Shown: in pieces, positions 33,954 to 41,844 of the stretch
Position numbering within the stretch: the first letter of the stretch is position 1
How the letters are laid out: the number at the start of each line of letters is the position of its first letter
Source: Blastococcus saxobsidens
GTDB lineage: Bacteria; Actinomycetota; Actinomycetes; Mycobacteriales; Geodermatophilaceae
Assembly: GCF_010682065.1 (NCBI RefSeq)
Contig: NZ_JAAGWG010000006.1
Coordinates: 62,001-126,000 of the forward strand
Length of the DNA: 64,000 nucleotides
Direction: 5' to 3'
Notes under the pieces: model-generated
What the model was told of the DNA's origin: nothing
The model's database searches: none
The model's input: the letters and a program-made list of their open reading frames with translations, nothing else
Position numbers and translations under genes: made by a program

Positions 33954-34970
33954 TCAGGCGCTGCGGCGGGCGCGCTTGGCCGGCGGCTTGTCGGCGCCCG
34001 CCGTCTTCTTCGCCGCCGTCGTCTTCTTCTCGGCGGCGGGGGCCTTCGCGGGGGCCTTCTTGGCCGGCGCCTTCTCCGCCGGGGCGGCCTTCTTCGCCGC
34101 CGCGCGCTTGGCCGGCGCCTTCTTGGCGGGTGCGGCCTCCGCCCCTGCGTCGGTCTTCGCGCCGGCCTCCGCCTCGTCGGCCGTGTCGCCGCCGGCGCTC
34201 CCCCGGGCCCGCTCCACGCTGCGCCGCAGGGCGCTCATCAGGTCGACCACGGCGGCGCCGTCGTCGGGGGCCTCGGGCACCTGCTGGACCTCGCCGCCGC
34301 TCTGCTTGGCCTCCAGCAGCGCGGTCATCGCCTCGCGGTAGTCGTCGGTGAACTGCGTGGCGTCGAACTCCGCGGTCATCGAGCCGATCAGCGCCTCGGC
34401 CATCTTCAGCTCCTGGGGGCGGACCGAGATGTCCTCGTCCAGGAACGCGAAGTCCGGACGCCGGATCTCGTCCGGCCAGCGCATGGTGTGCAGGACCAGC
34501 ACCCCGTCGCGCACCCGCAGCGCGGCCAGGGACTCCCGCTGCCGGATCGCGATCTTGGTGATCGCGACCTGACCGGCGTTCTCCAGGGCGTCGCGGAGCA
34601 GGACGTAGGGGCGGGCGGCCGGGCCGTCGGGCTCGAGGTAGTAGGTCTTCTCGAACATGATCGGGTCGATCTGGTCCTGGTCGACGAACTCCAGCACCTC
34701 GATCTCGCGGCGGGTGGTCAGCGGGAGCTCGTCGAAGTCCTCGTCGGTGAGGATCACGACCTCGCCGCTGGGCAGCTCGTAGCCCTTGGCGATGTCGGAG
34801 TACTCGACCTCCTCGCCGTCGATCGAGCAGACCCGCTTGTACTTCACCCGGCCGCCGTCGGTGGCGTGCACCTGGTGGAAGCGGATGTCCTTGTCCTCGG
34901 TCGCGGAGTAGAGCTTCACGCCGATGCTGACCAGGCCGAACGACACGGCGCCGCGCCAGATCGATCGCAT
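33954..34970 (-). CDS. ku: Ku homodimer protein of bacterial NHEJ
   Basis: A 338-residue Ku, with the conserved opening MRSIWRGAVSFGLVSIGVKL, the VKYKRVCSIDGEEVEY strand block and the ring-forming core through about residue 250. The C-terminal 65 residues are a Lys/Ala/Pro tail (AAPAKKAPAKRAAAKK), like histone H1, expected to bind DNA and recruit ligase; such tails are found in mycobacterial and streptomycete Ku proteins. ATG 34970 follows GGAGG. First gene of the operon ku-ligase-polymerase, which repairs double-strand breaks without homology, useful after desiccation or radiation in stationary cells. Confidence 0.95.
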   Translation of the reverse strand: MRSIWRGAVSFGLVSIGVKLYSATEDKDIRFHQVHATDGGRVKYKRVCSIDGEEVEYSDIAKGYELPSGEVVILTDEDFDELPLTTRREIEVLEFVDQDQIDPIMFEKTYYLEPDGPAARPYVLLRDALENAGQVAITKIAIRQRESLAALRVRDGVLVLHTMRWPDEIRRPDFAFLDEDISVRPQELKMAEALIGSMTAEFDATQFTDDYREAMTALLEAKQSGGEVQQVPEAPDDGAAVVDLMSALRRSVERARGSAGGDTADEAEAGAKTDAGAEAAPAKKAPAKRAAAKKAAPAEKAPAKKAPAKAPAAEKKTTAAKKTAGADKPPAKRARRSA

Positions 34971-35108
34971 GACGCTCCTCCCTCGCGCCCGGCCACCGGG
35001 CGCTCCCGGACCCGTTCCCGGGTCAAGATCGCAGAATAGGTCCGGAGGCCTACCCGCGGCAGCCGGAACGACGCGCCCCGTCCCCCCTACGGAGGACGGC
35101 ACCCGCGC

Positions 35109-35693
35109 TCAGGTCTGGACGCCCGCCTCGTCCTCGGCGGGCTCCGCCGGGGCCAGCGCGCCGTTCTGGATCGCGTCGTAGACGAACTGCAGGACGTCGG
35201 AGCCGGCCACCGTGGTCATGGTGAGCGCTGCCAGGCGGGTGGCCCGGGGCGCGGTCACGTAGCCGAACACGAAGGCGGTGCCCACCCACTGGGCCAGGCA
35301 GAACGGGCAGGTGAGCAGCTCGCCGACGGCGTGCTTGACCCCGCCGTGCTCGCGGACCTCCTCGGCGACCTCGGCGTGCCCGGACGGGCCCTCGAACTTC
35401 ACGAACGGTGCCCGCACCGGAGCGGTCACCGGGTCCTTGGCGATCCGTCGGGCCAGCCGGAAGGTCGCGACGGTCAGCAGCGCGGCGTCCCCGAACGGGA
35501 TCCGCTCCGGCAACTGCGTCCCCGAGGCCCGCACGGCGGCGGCACCACCCGCCACGAGGCTCATGTACACGCCCATCGCGCCCAGGTCGGCCCCCAGCGG
35601 ACGGGCCTCCCCCTGGGTGTACTCGCGCTTCTGGGTCCGTGCCCAGCGGCGGATGGGAGCCCCGACCCGCTGCACCTCGTCTGCGATCGCCAT
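35109..35693 (-). CDS. DUF1360 family protein
   Basis: A 194-residue protein containing LLTCPFCLAQWVGTAFVFG (residues 127-145), the DUF1360 signature, with Cys129 and Cys132 forming a CxxC. Two or three hydrophobic stretches suggest a peripheral or integral membrane protein. Function of the family is unknown; some members are sporulation-related in Bacillus. It is monocistronic, facing away from the following plus-strand gene. Confidence 0.78.
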   Translation of the reverse strand: MAIADEVQRVGAPIRRWARTQKREYTQGEARPLGADLGAMGVYMSLVAGGAAAVRASGTQLPERIPFGDAALLTVATFRLARRIAKDPVTAPVRAPFVKFEGPSGHAEVAEEVREHGGVKHAVGELLTCPFCLAQWVGTAFVFGYVTAPRATRLAALTMTTVAGSDVLQFVYDAIQNGALAPAEPAEDEAGVQT

Positions 35694-35884
35694 GGCCCCC
35701 CGCTACCCCGCGCGCGCCGACCCATGCCGACCCCGCGCCGGAGTGCCGCGACCCACACCGGCGCATGCCCGCCGGGCACCCGGGTAGGGCCGAGGTCCGA
35801 CGCCGGTCCACCGACCGGCTCCGGCGTCCACCCCGACGCCACTGCACGCACCGCGCGCACGCCGCGCAGAGACGGAGGCACCGC

Positions 35885-36298
35885 ATGACGCAGCCCGAGG
35901 GCCAGACCGCGCGCGACGTCTTCCCCGAGGACGGGGGCATCCCCGAGACCGCACAGGACGACTCGCCCACCATGGAGCGCGCCGAGGACCCGCAGTTCGA
36001 GGCGCTGCCCGGCGAGCGGCCGGGCGCCAGCACCGACTTCGGCACCACCGCCTTCGAGCAGTCCGAGGGCGAGTCGCTGGCCGGGCGCCTCGACCGCGAG
36101 CTGCCCGACGACGCACCGGACGTGCGCCCCGCGGAGGACCCGCAGCGGGCCGACGCCCAGCTGGAGCAGGACACCTCGACGACGCCGTTCAGCGACTCGG
36201 GCACCAACCGCACGGCCGACGACGTCGAGGCCACGGCCGACCTGCCGGTGGGCGGCGATGGGCCGGAGGAGAGCGCGGTCCACGTCATCGACGGCTGA
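35885..36298 (+). CDS. DUF5709-like acidic protein
   Basis: A 137-residue, very acidic, hydrophilic protein with no hydrophobic core segments, beginning MTQPEGQTARDVFP behind GGAGG. The block ESLAGRLDRELPDDAPDV resembles the DUF5709 signature with LDRxLxxExPDV. Predicted disordered; such proteins occur in actinobacteria as stress-related small proteins of unknown function. It lies in the same stress/repair neighbourhood as Ku and the partner-switch genes. Confidence 0.6.
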   Translation: MTQPEGQTARDVFPEDGGIPETAQDDSPTMERAEDPQFEALPGERPGASTDFGTTAFEQSEGESLAGRLDRELPDDAPDVRPAEDPQRADAQLEQDTSTTPFSDSGTNRTADDVEATADLPVGGDGPEESAVHVIDG

Positions 36299-36560
36299 CC
36301 GCCGATCCCGGGCACGGCGACCCGCTCCCCCACCACACCCCGCGAGGGTGGGTCCGCGGGGGGCGGGTTGGCGCGCGCGCGGGAGGTTGTCTACGTTGGG
36401 TCAGCGGTTCAGCAGGTAGCCGCACCGTGCCGGACCGGATGGTCCGGCGCGTGACACGTTCGACCACCCGTGCACCGGGGAGCCCGACCCCCCGGCGCGC
36501 ACAGCGGTAGATTGTCCGGGCGGCCCGCCGTCCGGGTGCCGCCGAGAGGAGCCACTGTCC

Positions 36561-36959
36561 GTGACCACTTCCGACTTGCCCGCCGAGGGGCAGCCCGACG
36601 TGTCGACCGAGAACACGGAGGCACCCTTCGACGACGTGATCACGCTGTCGACCTCCACCGGTGAGGACGGCACGGTCACGGTCACGGTCGTCGGCGAGGT
36701 GGACACCTTCACCGCGCCGGTGCTCCGTTCGACGCTGGACAGCCAGCTCGAGCAGCAGCCCCGCGAACTCGTGATCGACCTGTCCGGCGTCCAGTTCCTG
36801 GGTTCGGCCGGTCTCGCCGTGCTGGTGGAGACGCAGAAGTCCGCCCGCAGCCGCGAGGTGGCGCTGCGTCTGATCGCCACGACCCGCGCCGTGACCCGCC
36901 CGCTCGAGGTCACCGGGCTGATCGACCTCTTCACGATCGCCGACAGCCCCGCACGCTGA
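36561..36959 (+). CDS. STAS-domain anti-sigma factor antagonist
   Basis: A 132-residue STAS protein with a 30-residue acidic extension. VQFLGSAGLAVLVE carries Ser82, the serine phosphorylated by RsbW-type kinases in RsbV/SpoIIAA homologues. In its unphosphorylated form the protein should bind an anti-sigma factor, presumably the UsfX-like protein at 40154. GTG 36561 follows GAGGAG. It is ended by a double terminator hairpin. Confidence 0.87.
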   Translation: MTTSDLPAEGQPDVSTENTEAPFDDVITLSTSTGEDGTVTVTVVGEVDTFTAPVLRSTLDSQLEQQPRELVIDLSGVQFLGSAGLAVLVETQKSARSREVALRLIATTRAVTRPLEVTGLIDLFTIADSPAR

Positions 36960-36966
36960 AGGAGGA

Positions 36967-37012
36967 CCTCGTCCCTCGCACCTCCGCACGCGCGGGGGTG
37001 AGAGGGACGAGG
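36967..37012 (+). terminator. First terminator hairpin after STAS gene
   Basis: CCTCGTCCCTC (36967-36977) pairs with GAGGGACGAGG (37002-37012) across a 24-nt loop. Confidence 0.6.
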
Positions 37013-37016
37013 CCGA

Positions 37017-37056
37017 CGACGAAGGCCCCGCCGGTCATCCGGCGGGGCCTTCGTCG
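37017..37056. terminator. Strong bidirectional terminator, 18-bp perfect stem
   Basis: CGACGAAGGCCCCGCCGG pairs with CCGGCGGGGCCTTCGTCG around TCAT, followed by TT in both directions. It separates the plus-strand STAS gene from the minus-strand topoisomerase gene, whose stop is the next base pair. Confidence 0.9.
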
Positions 37057-37057
37057 T

Positions 37058-38065
37058 TCAGGCCGACAGGAGCTGGCAGACGGCTGACTCCAGCACCTTC
37101 TGGGTGTCCCGGTCGGCGTCCGCCTCCTCGGCGGTCCGCAGGGCGTGCGCGACCGTCTCCCCGTGCTCGAACCGGTCCACCACCCGGGGATCGACGTAGC
37201 TGGCCTTGCACACCGCCGGGGTGTTCCCGAGCTGCTCGCTCACCTGCTTGTAGGCGGCGCTGACGACCTTCTTGCGCGCGGTCCTCGACGCCGGCGGGGG
37301 CGACTCCGCCAGCGCGGCGGCCATGAGCACCGTGGCGGTCCAGGTTCGGAAGTCCTTGGCCGAGATCTCCGCCCCGCTGATCTCCTTGAGGTAGGCGTTG
37401 ATCTCGGTGCTGGTCACGTCACGCCACTCGCCGTCGTCGGTCTGGTAGGCGAGCAGGTCATCCCCGGCGTCGGCGGGGCGCTCCAGCAGCTGCCGGACGA
37501 CGGTGGCCGTGGGCCGGTCGGTGATCTCCACCTCCCGCTCGATGCCGCCCTTGGCCGTGTAGGAGTAGAACGTCCGCTCCCCGCGCACCGACACGTGCGC
37601 ACGCTTGAGCGTCGCCAGGCCGAAGGTGCCGTTCTCCTCCTCGTACTGCTCGCTGCCGACGCGGAACGCGCCGAGGTCGAGCAGCCGGATGGCCGTGGCC
37701 AGGACCCGGTCCCGGTTGAGCCCACGGGTCCGCAGACCGGCCTTCACCGCGTCGCGCACGTCGGGCAGCTGCCGGGCGATCTCGAGCACCCGCTCGTGCT
37801 TCTCCGCGTCCCGCCGGGCCCGCCACTGGTCGTGGTAGCGGTACTGCCGGCGTCCGGCGGCGTCCAGTCCGGTGGCCTGGATGTGGCCGTTCGGCCACGG
37901 GCAGATCCAGACGTCCTTCCAGGCCGGGGGGATCGCCAGGGCCCGGATCCGGTCGAGCCGCTCGTCCCTGACGAGCGACCCGTCGGTGTCGTAGTACGCG
38001 AAGCCGCGCCCGGCCCGCCGCCGCCCGTAGCCGGGGCCGTGCACGTCGCTCCGCCGTAGTCTCAC
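37058..38065 (-). CDS. topIB: DNA topoisomerase IB (poxvirus/eukaryotic-like)
   Basis: A 335-residue type IB topoisomerase: N-terminal beta domain (LRRSDVHGPGYGRRRAGRGF, IPPAWKDVWICPWPNGHIQA), then the catalytic helical domain. GAFRVGSEQYEEENGTFG and the tyrosine nucleophile Tyr290 (CKASYVDPR) are present. It nicks and rejoins one strand through a 3-prime-phosphotyrosine, relaxing supercoils of both signs. Bacterial copies are scattered and common in stress-tolerant genera such as Deinococcus. I chose GTG 38065 (VRLRRSD) because homologues begin MRLRRSD; the frame is open to TTG 38098. Confidence 0.88.
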   Translation of the reverse strand: MRLRRSDVHGPGYGRRRAGRGFAYYDTDGSLVRDERLDRIRALAIPPAWKDVWICPWPNGHIQATGLDAAGRRQYRYHDQWRARRDAEKHERVLEIARQLPDVRDAVKAGLRTRGLNRDRVLATAIRLLDLGAFRVGSEQYEEENGTFGLATLKRAHVSVRGERTFYSYTAKGGIEREVEITDRPTATVVRQLLERPADAGDDLLAYQTDDGEWRDVTSTEINAYLKEISGAEISAKDFRTWTATVLMAAALAESPPPASRTARKKVVSAAYKQVSEQLGNTPAVCKASYVDPRVVDRFEHGETVAHALRTAEEADADRDTQKVLESAVCQLLSA

Positions 38066-38123
38066 CGCCGTTGGATGGGCACCCGGGACGCTCCGCAAAC
38101 GCTCGGCGGCACCCGGTCACACC

Positions 38124-39947
38124 TCAGCGCAGGTCGACCAGACCGTCGAGACCGCTGATCTCCAGCACGTGCCGGGTGACGCCACCCTCGGGCGCGTCGA
38201 CCACCAGCCGCCAGCCCTCGTCCCGGGCGATACGGGCCATCGCCAGCACCACCCGCACGGCCGCGCTGCTGAACAGGCTGACCGCCGTCAGGTCCAGCTC
38301 CATGGGAGCCGCCCCGCCGTGACTGGCCTCCAGCAGCCGGATGCGCAGCTGCTCGGCGCACAGCCCGTCCACCGCGCCCCGCGCCCGCACCACCGGCCGG
38401 TCGCCCTCGCGGTCCACGACCACGTCGACGCTCTCGGTGGACCGCGGCGTCTCCAGGTCCGCGTCCGGCGTCGCCCGGAGCCGGAAGCTCAGCGTGACGG
38501 TCGTCCCGTGGTCCTCCTCCAGCGTCACGCCGTCCACCAGCTGCCGCATGATCAGCAGTCCGCGGCCACGGTCCCCCGGGTCGCGGTCCGGCGGGCGCCA
38601 GGTGCCCTCGTCGTGCACGGTCACGGTCAGCACGCCGTCGACGTCGACCCGCGCGGTCACCGACATGGGCCCGGGCTCGCTGCCGCGGTAGGCGTGCTCC
38701 GCCGCGTTCGCGCACGCCTCCCCGACGGCGACCATGACGCCGACGCGGTCCTGCTCCCCCATGCCCAGCTCGGTGAGCCAGGCGTTGATCCGCCGGCGCA
38801 CGCCCGGCAACGCCTGGGGCACCGCGGTCAGGTCCAGCCGCAGCGCCTGCTGCGTCGTCGACCGCCGGTGCGCCACCAGGACGGCGACGTCGTCCAGCCA
38901 GCCCTGCGGACGGCGCACGCCCTCGGCGACGGCGTCGGCCAGGGCGCTCTGCCCGTCGGCGTCGCCGGCATCGGCGAGGACCTTGCGCGAGACCTCCGCC
39001 AGCCGCTCCAGCGACGCGGAGGGTGGCTCGTCGGTACCTGCCAGGGCCCCGTTGGAGAACAGGACCAGGGTCGCGCCCGGGGGCAGCACGTCCTCGTGGA
39101 CCGGGGCGGGCGCGTCGGGCAGGCTGCCCAGCGGCGGCCGCGGGGTGACCTGGAGCCAGGCGGTGCTCCCGTCGGCACGGACGACGAGCGGTGCGGGGTG
39201 CCCGGCCGCGCTGTAGACCAGCCGCCCAGTGGCGGCGTCCAGCACGCCGTAGAACACCGACGTGCCCTCCACGTCGTCCATCTCGGCGGCGAACGCGTCG
39301 AGGCCGGCGAGGACGGCAGCGGGCTCGCTCTCCCGCAGGAGCGTCGAGCGCATGGCACCGCGCAGCCGGCTCATCGCCCCGGCCGCCGCCACGCCGTGCC
39401 CGACGGCGTCCCCGACGACCAGCGCCAGGCGCCCCTTGCCCAGCGGCACGGCATCGTACCAGTCACCCCCGGCCACCGAGCCGTCGGTCGCCCGGTGGTA
39501 GCTGCCCGAAAGCCGCAGGTCCGGCAGCATCGGCAGCGCGGCCGGCAGCAGGGCCAACTGGGCCCGGTGCAGGTCGTCGGCGCCGTCGGGACCCACGGCC
39601 TCGACGACGACGACTGCCCCCGGCTTCCCCCCGACGGTCATCGGCCGGGCGGTGACGGCGGTGGTCGGGCCGCCGCGGCCCAGGGAACCGAACATCGACT
39701 CGGCGCGACCGCTGCGCACCGCCGCCTCGACCAGTTCACCCAGCGGCCGGCCGGCCACCTCGGGCAGCCCTTCGGCATCGCCGCGCAGTTCCCGCGCCCG
39801 GGCGTTGAGCCACAGGGGCTCGGACGAGGACGACTGGAGGCAGAAGATCGCCTGCGGCGCCGACTCCAGCGCGCGCACGAGTTCGGCGGAACCCTCGTCG
39901 AGGGAACCGTCGGATGCGGGTGGCAGACTGCCGGAAGTGGCGCTCAT
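38124..39947 (-). CDS. Fused partner-switch regulator: PAS-like, PP2C, HATPase kinase and STAS domains
   Basis: A 607-residue protein with four parts: PAS-like sensor (20-120), SpoIIE/RsbU PP2C phosphatase (140-362; GGDWYD 160-165, GDAVGHG 179-185, DD 352-353), RsbW-like ATPase (366-492; N-box E410/N414 in VGEACANAAEH, GRGLLIM 461-467) and STAS (505-607; Ser560/561 in SLFSSAAV). All three catalytic/substrate elements of a partner switch are in one chain. Asn299 (SNGA) replaces the Asp of the usual (S/T)DG metal-binding motif, so phosphatase activity may be altered. It is divergent from the anti-sigma/sigma operon at 40154, its likely target. ATG 39947 chosen over the longer frame to 40103. 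Confidence 0.85.
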   Translation of the reverse strand: MSATSGSLPPASDGSLDEGSAELVRALESAPQAIFCLQSSSSEPLWLNARARELRGDAEGLPEVAGRPLGELVEAAVRSGRAESMFGSLGRGGPTTAVTARPMTVGGKPGAVVVVEAVGPDGADDLHRAQLALLPAALPMLPDLRLSGSYHRATDGSVAGGDWYDAVPLGKGRLALVVGDAVGHGVAAAGAMSRLRGAMRSTLLRESEPAAVLAGLDAFAAEMDDVEGTSVFYGVLDAATGRLVYSAAGHPAPLVVRADGSTAWLQVTPRPPLGSLPDAPAPVHEDVLPPGATLVLFSNGALAGTDEPPSASLERLAEVSRKVLADAGDADGQSALADAVAEGVRRPQGWLDDVAVLVAHRRSTTQQALRLDLTAVPQALPGVRRRINAWLTELGMGEQDRVGVMVAVGEACANAAEHAYRGSEPGPMSVTARVDVDGVLTVTVHDEGTWRPPDRDPGDRGRGLLIMRQLVDGVTLEEDHGTTVTLSFRLRATPDADLETPRSTESVDVVVDREGDRPVVRARGAVDGLCAEQLRIRLLEASHGGAAPMELDLTAVSLFSSAAVRVVLAMARIARDEGWRLVVDAPEGGVTRHVLEISGLDGLVDLR

Positions 39948-40022
39948 GTCGGGCCCAGACAACAACAGGGTCCAGGCCGCGGCAACCGCGCCCTGGGTGG
40001 GAGAACCCGTGGTGAGACCCAC

Positions 40023-40049
40023 GTTTCCCGGGGTGGGGCTGCCGGGTAA
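40023..40049 (+). promoter_or_regulatory. SigF/SigB-type promoter upstream of the usfX-sigF operon
   Basis: GTTT (40023-40026) and GGGTAA (40044-40049) with 17 bp between, matching the actinobacterial SigF consensus GTTT-N15-17-GGGTA. Predicted start about 40056, leader about 98 nt. Autoregulation of usfX-sigF is known in mycobacteria. Confidence 0.75.
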
Positions 40050-40153
40050 CCAGCTTCCTTGGGCAGGTCGCGCCACCGGGCCGGCCCACCCGGCAGGATG
40101 CACCGCCGCGACTCGAGAGCCGAGCGCGCCGGCAACGAAGGAGCGGACGACGG

Positions 40154-40651
40154 ATGGTCGACTCGAGGGGCACCCTCGCGCAGGACGGGCGACGCGCGGA
40201 ACGACTGGAACTGCGCGTGCCCACCACGGCGACCCAGCTCCCCGCGGTCCGCGCGATGGCCGGTGACCTGGCCATGCGCATGGACTACGACCTCGACGCC
40301 GTCGAGGACCTCCGCCTTGCCGTCGACGAGGCCTGCGCCACGCTGACGACGATCGCCGAGGGCGACGCCCCGCTGACCGTCGTCTTCGAGACCACCCGCT
40401 CCGGTCTGCACATCGACGCGTGGGTGCCGACCGCCGACGGCACCGAGGTGCCCACCGACGGCTTCGGCTGGGTGGTCCTCGCCGCGCTCGTCGACTCCGT
40501 CGAGGGACGCCGCTCGACGCAGGGCGGGGTTCCGGCCGGCGACGGAAGCGACGCCTCGGTCGCCGTCATCTCGATGGACAAGTACCTGCCCGGCCAGCAC
40601 CCGGTCGAGGTGGACAGCGGCTCCGGCGAGAACTATTCGGTGGCCCGGTGA
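40154..40651 (+). CDS. usfX: UsfX/RsbW-like anti-sigma factor
   Basis: A 165-residue Bergerat-fold protein just upstream of, and overlapping, the sigma gene (GTGA), so it is the cognate anti-sigma factor. The N-box VDEACATLTTIA has Glu59 but Thr63 instead of the ATP-binding Asn, and DGFGWVVLAALVDSV (102-116) is a weak G2 box. This degenerate pattern resembles mycobacterial UsfX as I remember it. It may therefore be a poor or different kinase. ATG 40154 follows AAGGAG. Controlled by STAS antagonists and possibly by the fused regulator next door. Confidence 0.8.
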   Translation: MVDSRGTLAQDGRRAERLELRVPTTATQLPAVRAMAGDLAMRMDYDLDAVEDLRLAVDEACATLTTIAEGDAPLTVVFETTRSGLHIDAWVPTADGTEVPTDGFGWVVLAALVDSVEGRRSTQGGVPAGDGSDASVAVISMDKYLPGQHPVEVDSGSGENYSVAR

Positions 40652-41562
40652 GCCGGTCGGCTGCCACCGACTCGGTGGAGGAGCCGCTCGAAGCCCCCGC
40701 GGGCGTCGAGCCGACGTCACCGGCGCCCGCCGGTGACGAGCCCACTGCCGTACCGGTCGCCGACGCCCCGGCCGTCGAGCCCGACGCCCCGCCGCTGTCG
40801 GAGAACCGGAAGCGCGCCGAGCGCACCGCGCCGCTGTTCGTCGAGCTGGCCACGCTGGAGAAGGACGACCCCCGCCGGGAGCGGCTGCGGGAGATCCTGG
40901 TCGAGGAGCACCTGCCCCTCGTCCGGCACTTCGCCCGCCGGTTCAGCAATCGCGGCGAGCCGTTCGACGACCTGCTGCAGGTCGGCACCCTCGGCCTGAT
41001 CGCCGCGATCGACCGGTTCGACCCGACCCGAGGCGTGGAGTTCCTGTCCTTCGCCGTGCCCACCATCACCGGTGAGATCAAGCGGCACTTCCGCGACCAG
41101 GGCTGGTCGGTGCGGGTGCCGCGCCGGCTGCAGGAGCTCCACCTGTCGCTGAACGCGGCGGTCGGCGAGCTGGCCCAGAAGAACGGCCGCGCGCCGACGC
41201 CGTCGGAGCTGGCCGAGCACCTGCGCATCCCGCGTGCCGAGGTGCTCGAGGGCCTCGCCGTGGCCAACGCCTACCGGAGCAGCTCCCTGGACGAGCGGCT
41301 CTCGGGCGAGGACGACTCCCCCACCCTGGCGGCGACGCTGGGCGAGGAGGACGCCGCGCTGGAGGGCGTGGAGTACCGGGAGTCGCTGCAGCCGCTGCTG
41401 GCCACCATCCCGGCCCGCGAGCGCCGCATCCTCATCCTGCGGTTCTTCGGCAACATGACGCAGTCGCAGATCGCCGCCGACATCGGCATCTCGCAGATGC
41501 ACGTCTCCCGCCTGCTGAGCCAGACGCTGGCCAAGCTCCGCGAGGGCCTGCTCAAGGACTGA
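40648..41562 (+). CDS. sigF: Alternative sigma factor of the SigB/SigF family
   Basis: A 304-residue group 3 sigma factor with a Pro/Ala-rich 55-residue N-terminal extension. Region 2 spans 85-155 (FDDLLQVGTLGLIAAIDRFDP, then FAVPTITGEIKRHFRDQ), region 3 170-210 and region 4 250-300 with HTH MTQSQIAADIGISQMHVSRLL broken by short changes. Directs stress or stationary-phase transcription after release from the anti-sigma factor. GTG 40648 overlaps the upstream stop (GTGA). A SigF-type promoter precedes the operon. Followed by palindromic repeats. Confidence 0.9.
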   Translation: MSRSAATDSVEEPLEAPAGVEPTSPAPAGDEPTAVPVADAPAVEPDAPPLSENRKRAERTAPLFVELATLEKDDPRRERLREILVEEHLPLVRHFARRFSNRGEPFDDLLQVGTLGLIAAIDRFDPTRGVEFLSFAVPTITGEIKRHFRDQGWSVRVPRRLQELHLSLNAAVGELAQKNGRAPTPSELAEHLRIPRAEVLEGLAVANAYRSSSLDERLSGEDDSPTLAATLGEEDAALEGVEYRESLQPLLATIPARERRILILRFFGNMTQSQIAADIGISQMHVSRLLSQTLAKLREGLLKD

Positions 41563-41568
41563 GACACT

Positions 41569-41585
41569 GCGGTCCTCCGGACCGC
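41569..41585. repeat. Palindromic repeat, second site of the dispersed family
   Basis: GCGGTCCTCCGGACCGC, identical to both ends of the element at 26392-26524, 6 bp after the sigF stop. It is directly followed by ACCGCGGCCA as at the first site. Confidence 0.8.
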
Positions 41586-41586
41586 A

Positions 41587-41838
41587 CCGCGGCCAGGAGC
41601 CGTTCCCGACCGGACATGAGCCGTAGCCCATGTCCCGGTCGGGAACCCTCCGGGCCCCGCGACCGGCCCACCGCGGCCAGGAGCCGTTCCCGGCCGGGCA
41701 TGAGCCGTAGCCCATGTCCCGGTCGGGAACCCTCCGGGCCCCACGACCAGTCCACCGCGACCAGGAGCCGTTCCAGACCGGACATGAGCCGTAGCCCATG
41801 TCCCGGTCGGGAACCCTCCGGGCCCCGCGACCGGTCCG
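41587..41838. repeat. Three tandem 84-bp hairpin repeats
   Basis: Units start at 41587, 41671 and 41755, exactly 84 bp apart with few substitutions. In unit 1 GTTCCCGACCGG (41602-41613) pairs with CCGGTCGGGAAC (41635-41646) and ACATG with CATGT inside, a 17-bp stem with one bulge. They lie between the stops of sigF (+) and the stomatin gene (-). Outer parts match the element at 26.4 kb. They probably terminate both transcripts or act as REP/BIME-like sites. Confidence 0.85.
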
Positions 41839-41844
41839 CCGATC

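Noticed and set aside
36365..36545. SigF promoter for the STAS gene (GTTG..GGGTC)
   Set aside because: The elements do not have the right spacing or the GGGTA core.
41587..41838. Tandem repeats as a possible CRISPR array
   Set aside because: Units are 84 bp and contiguous with no variable spacers, and no cas genes are near.
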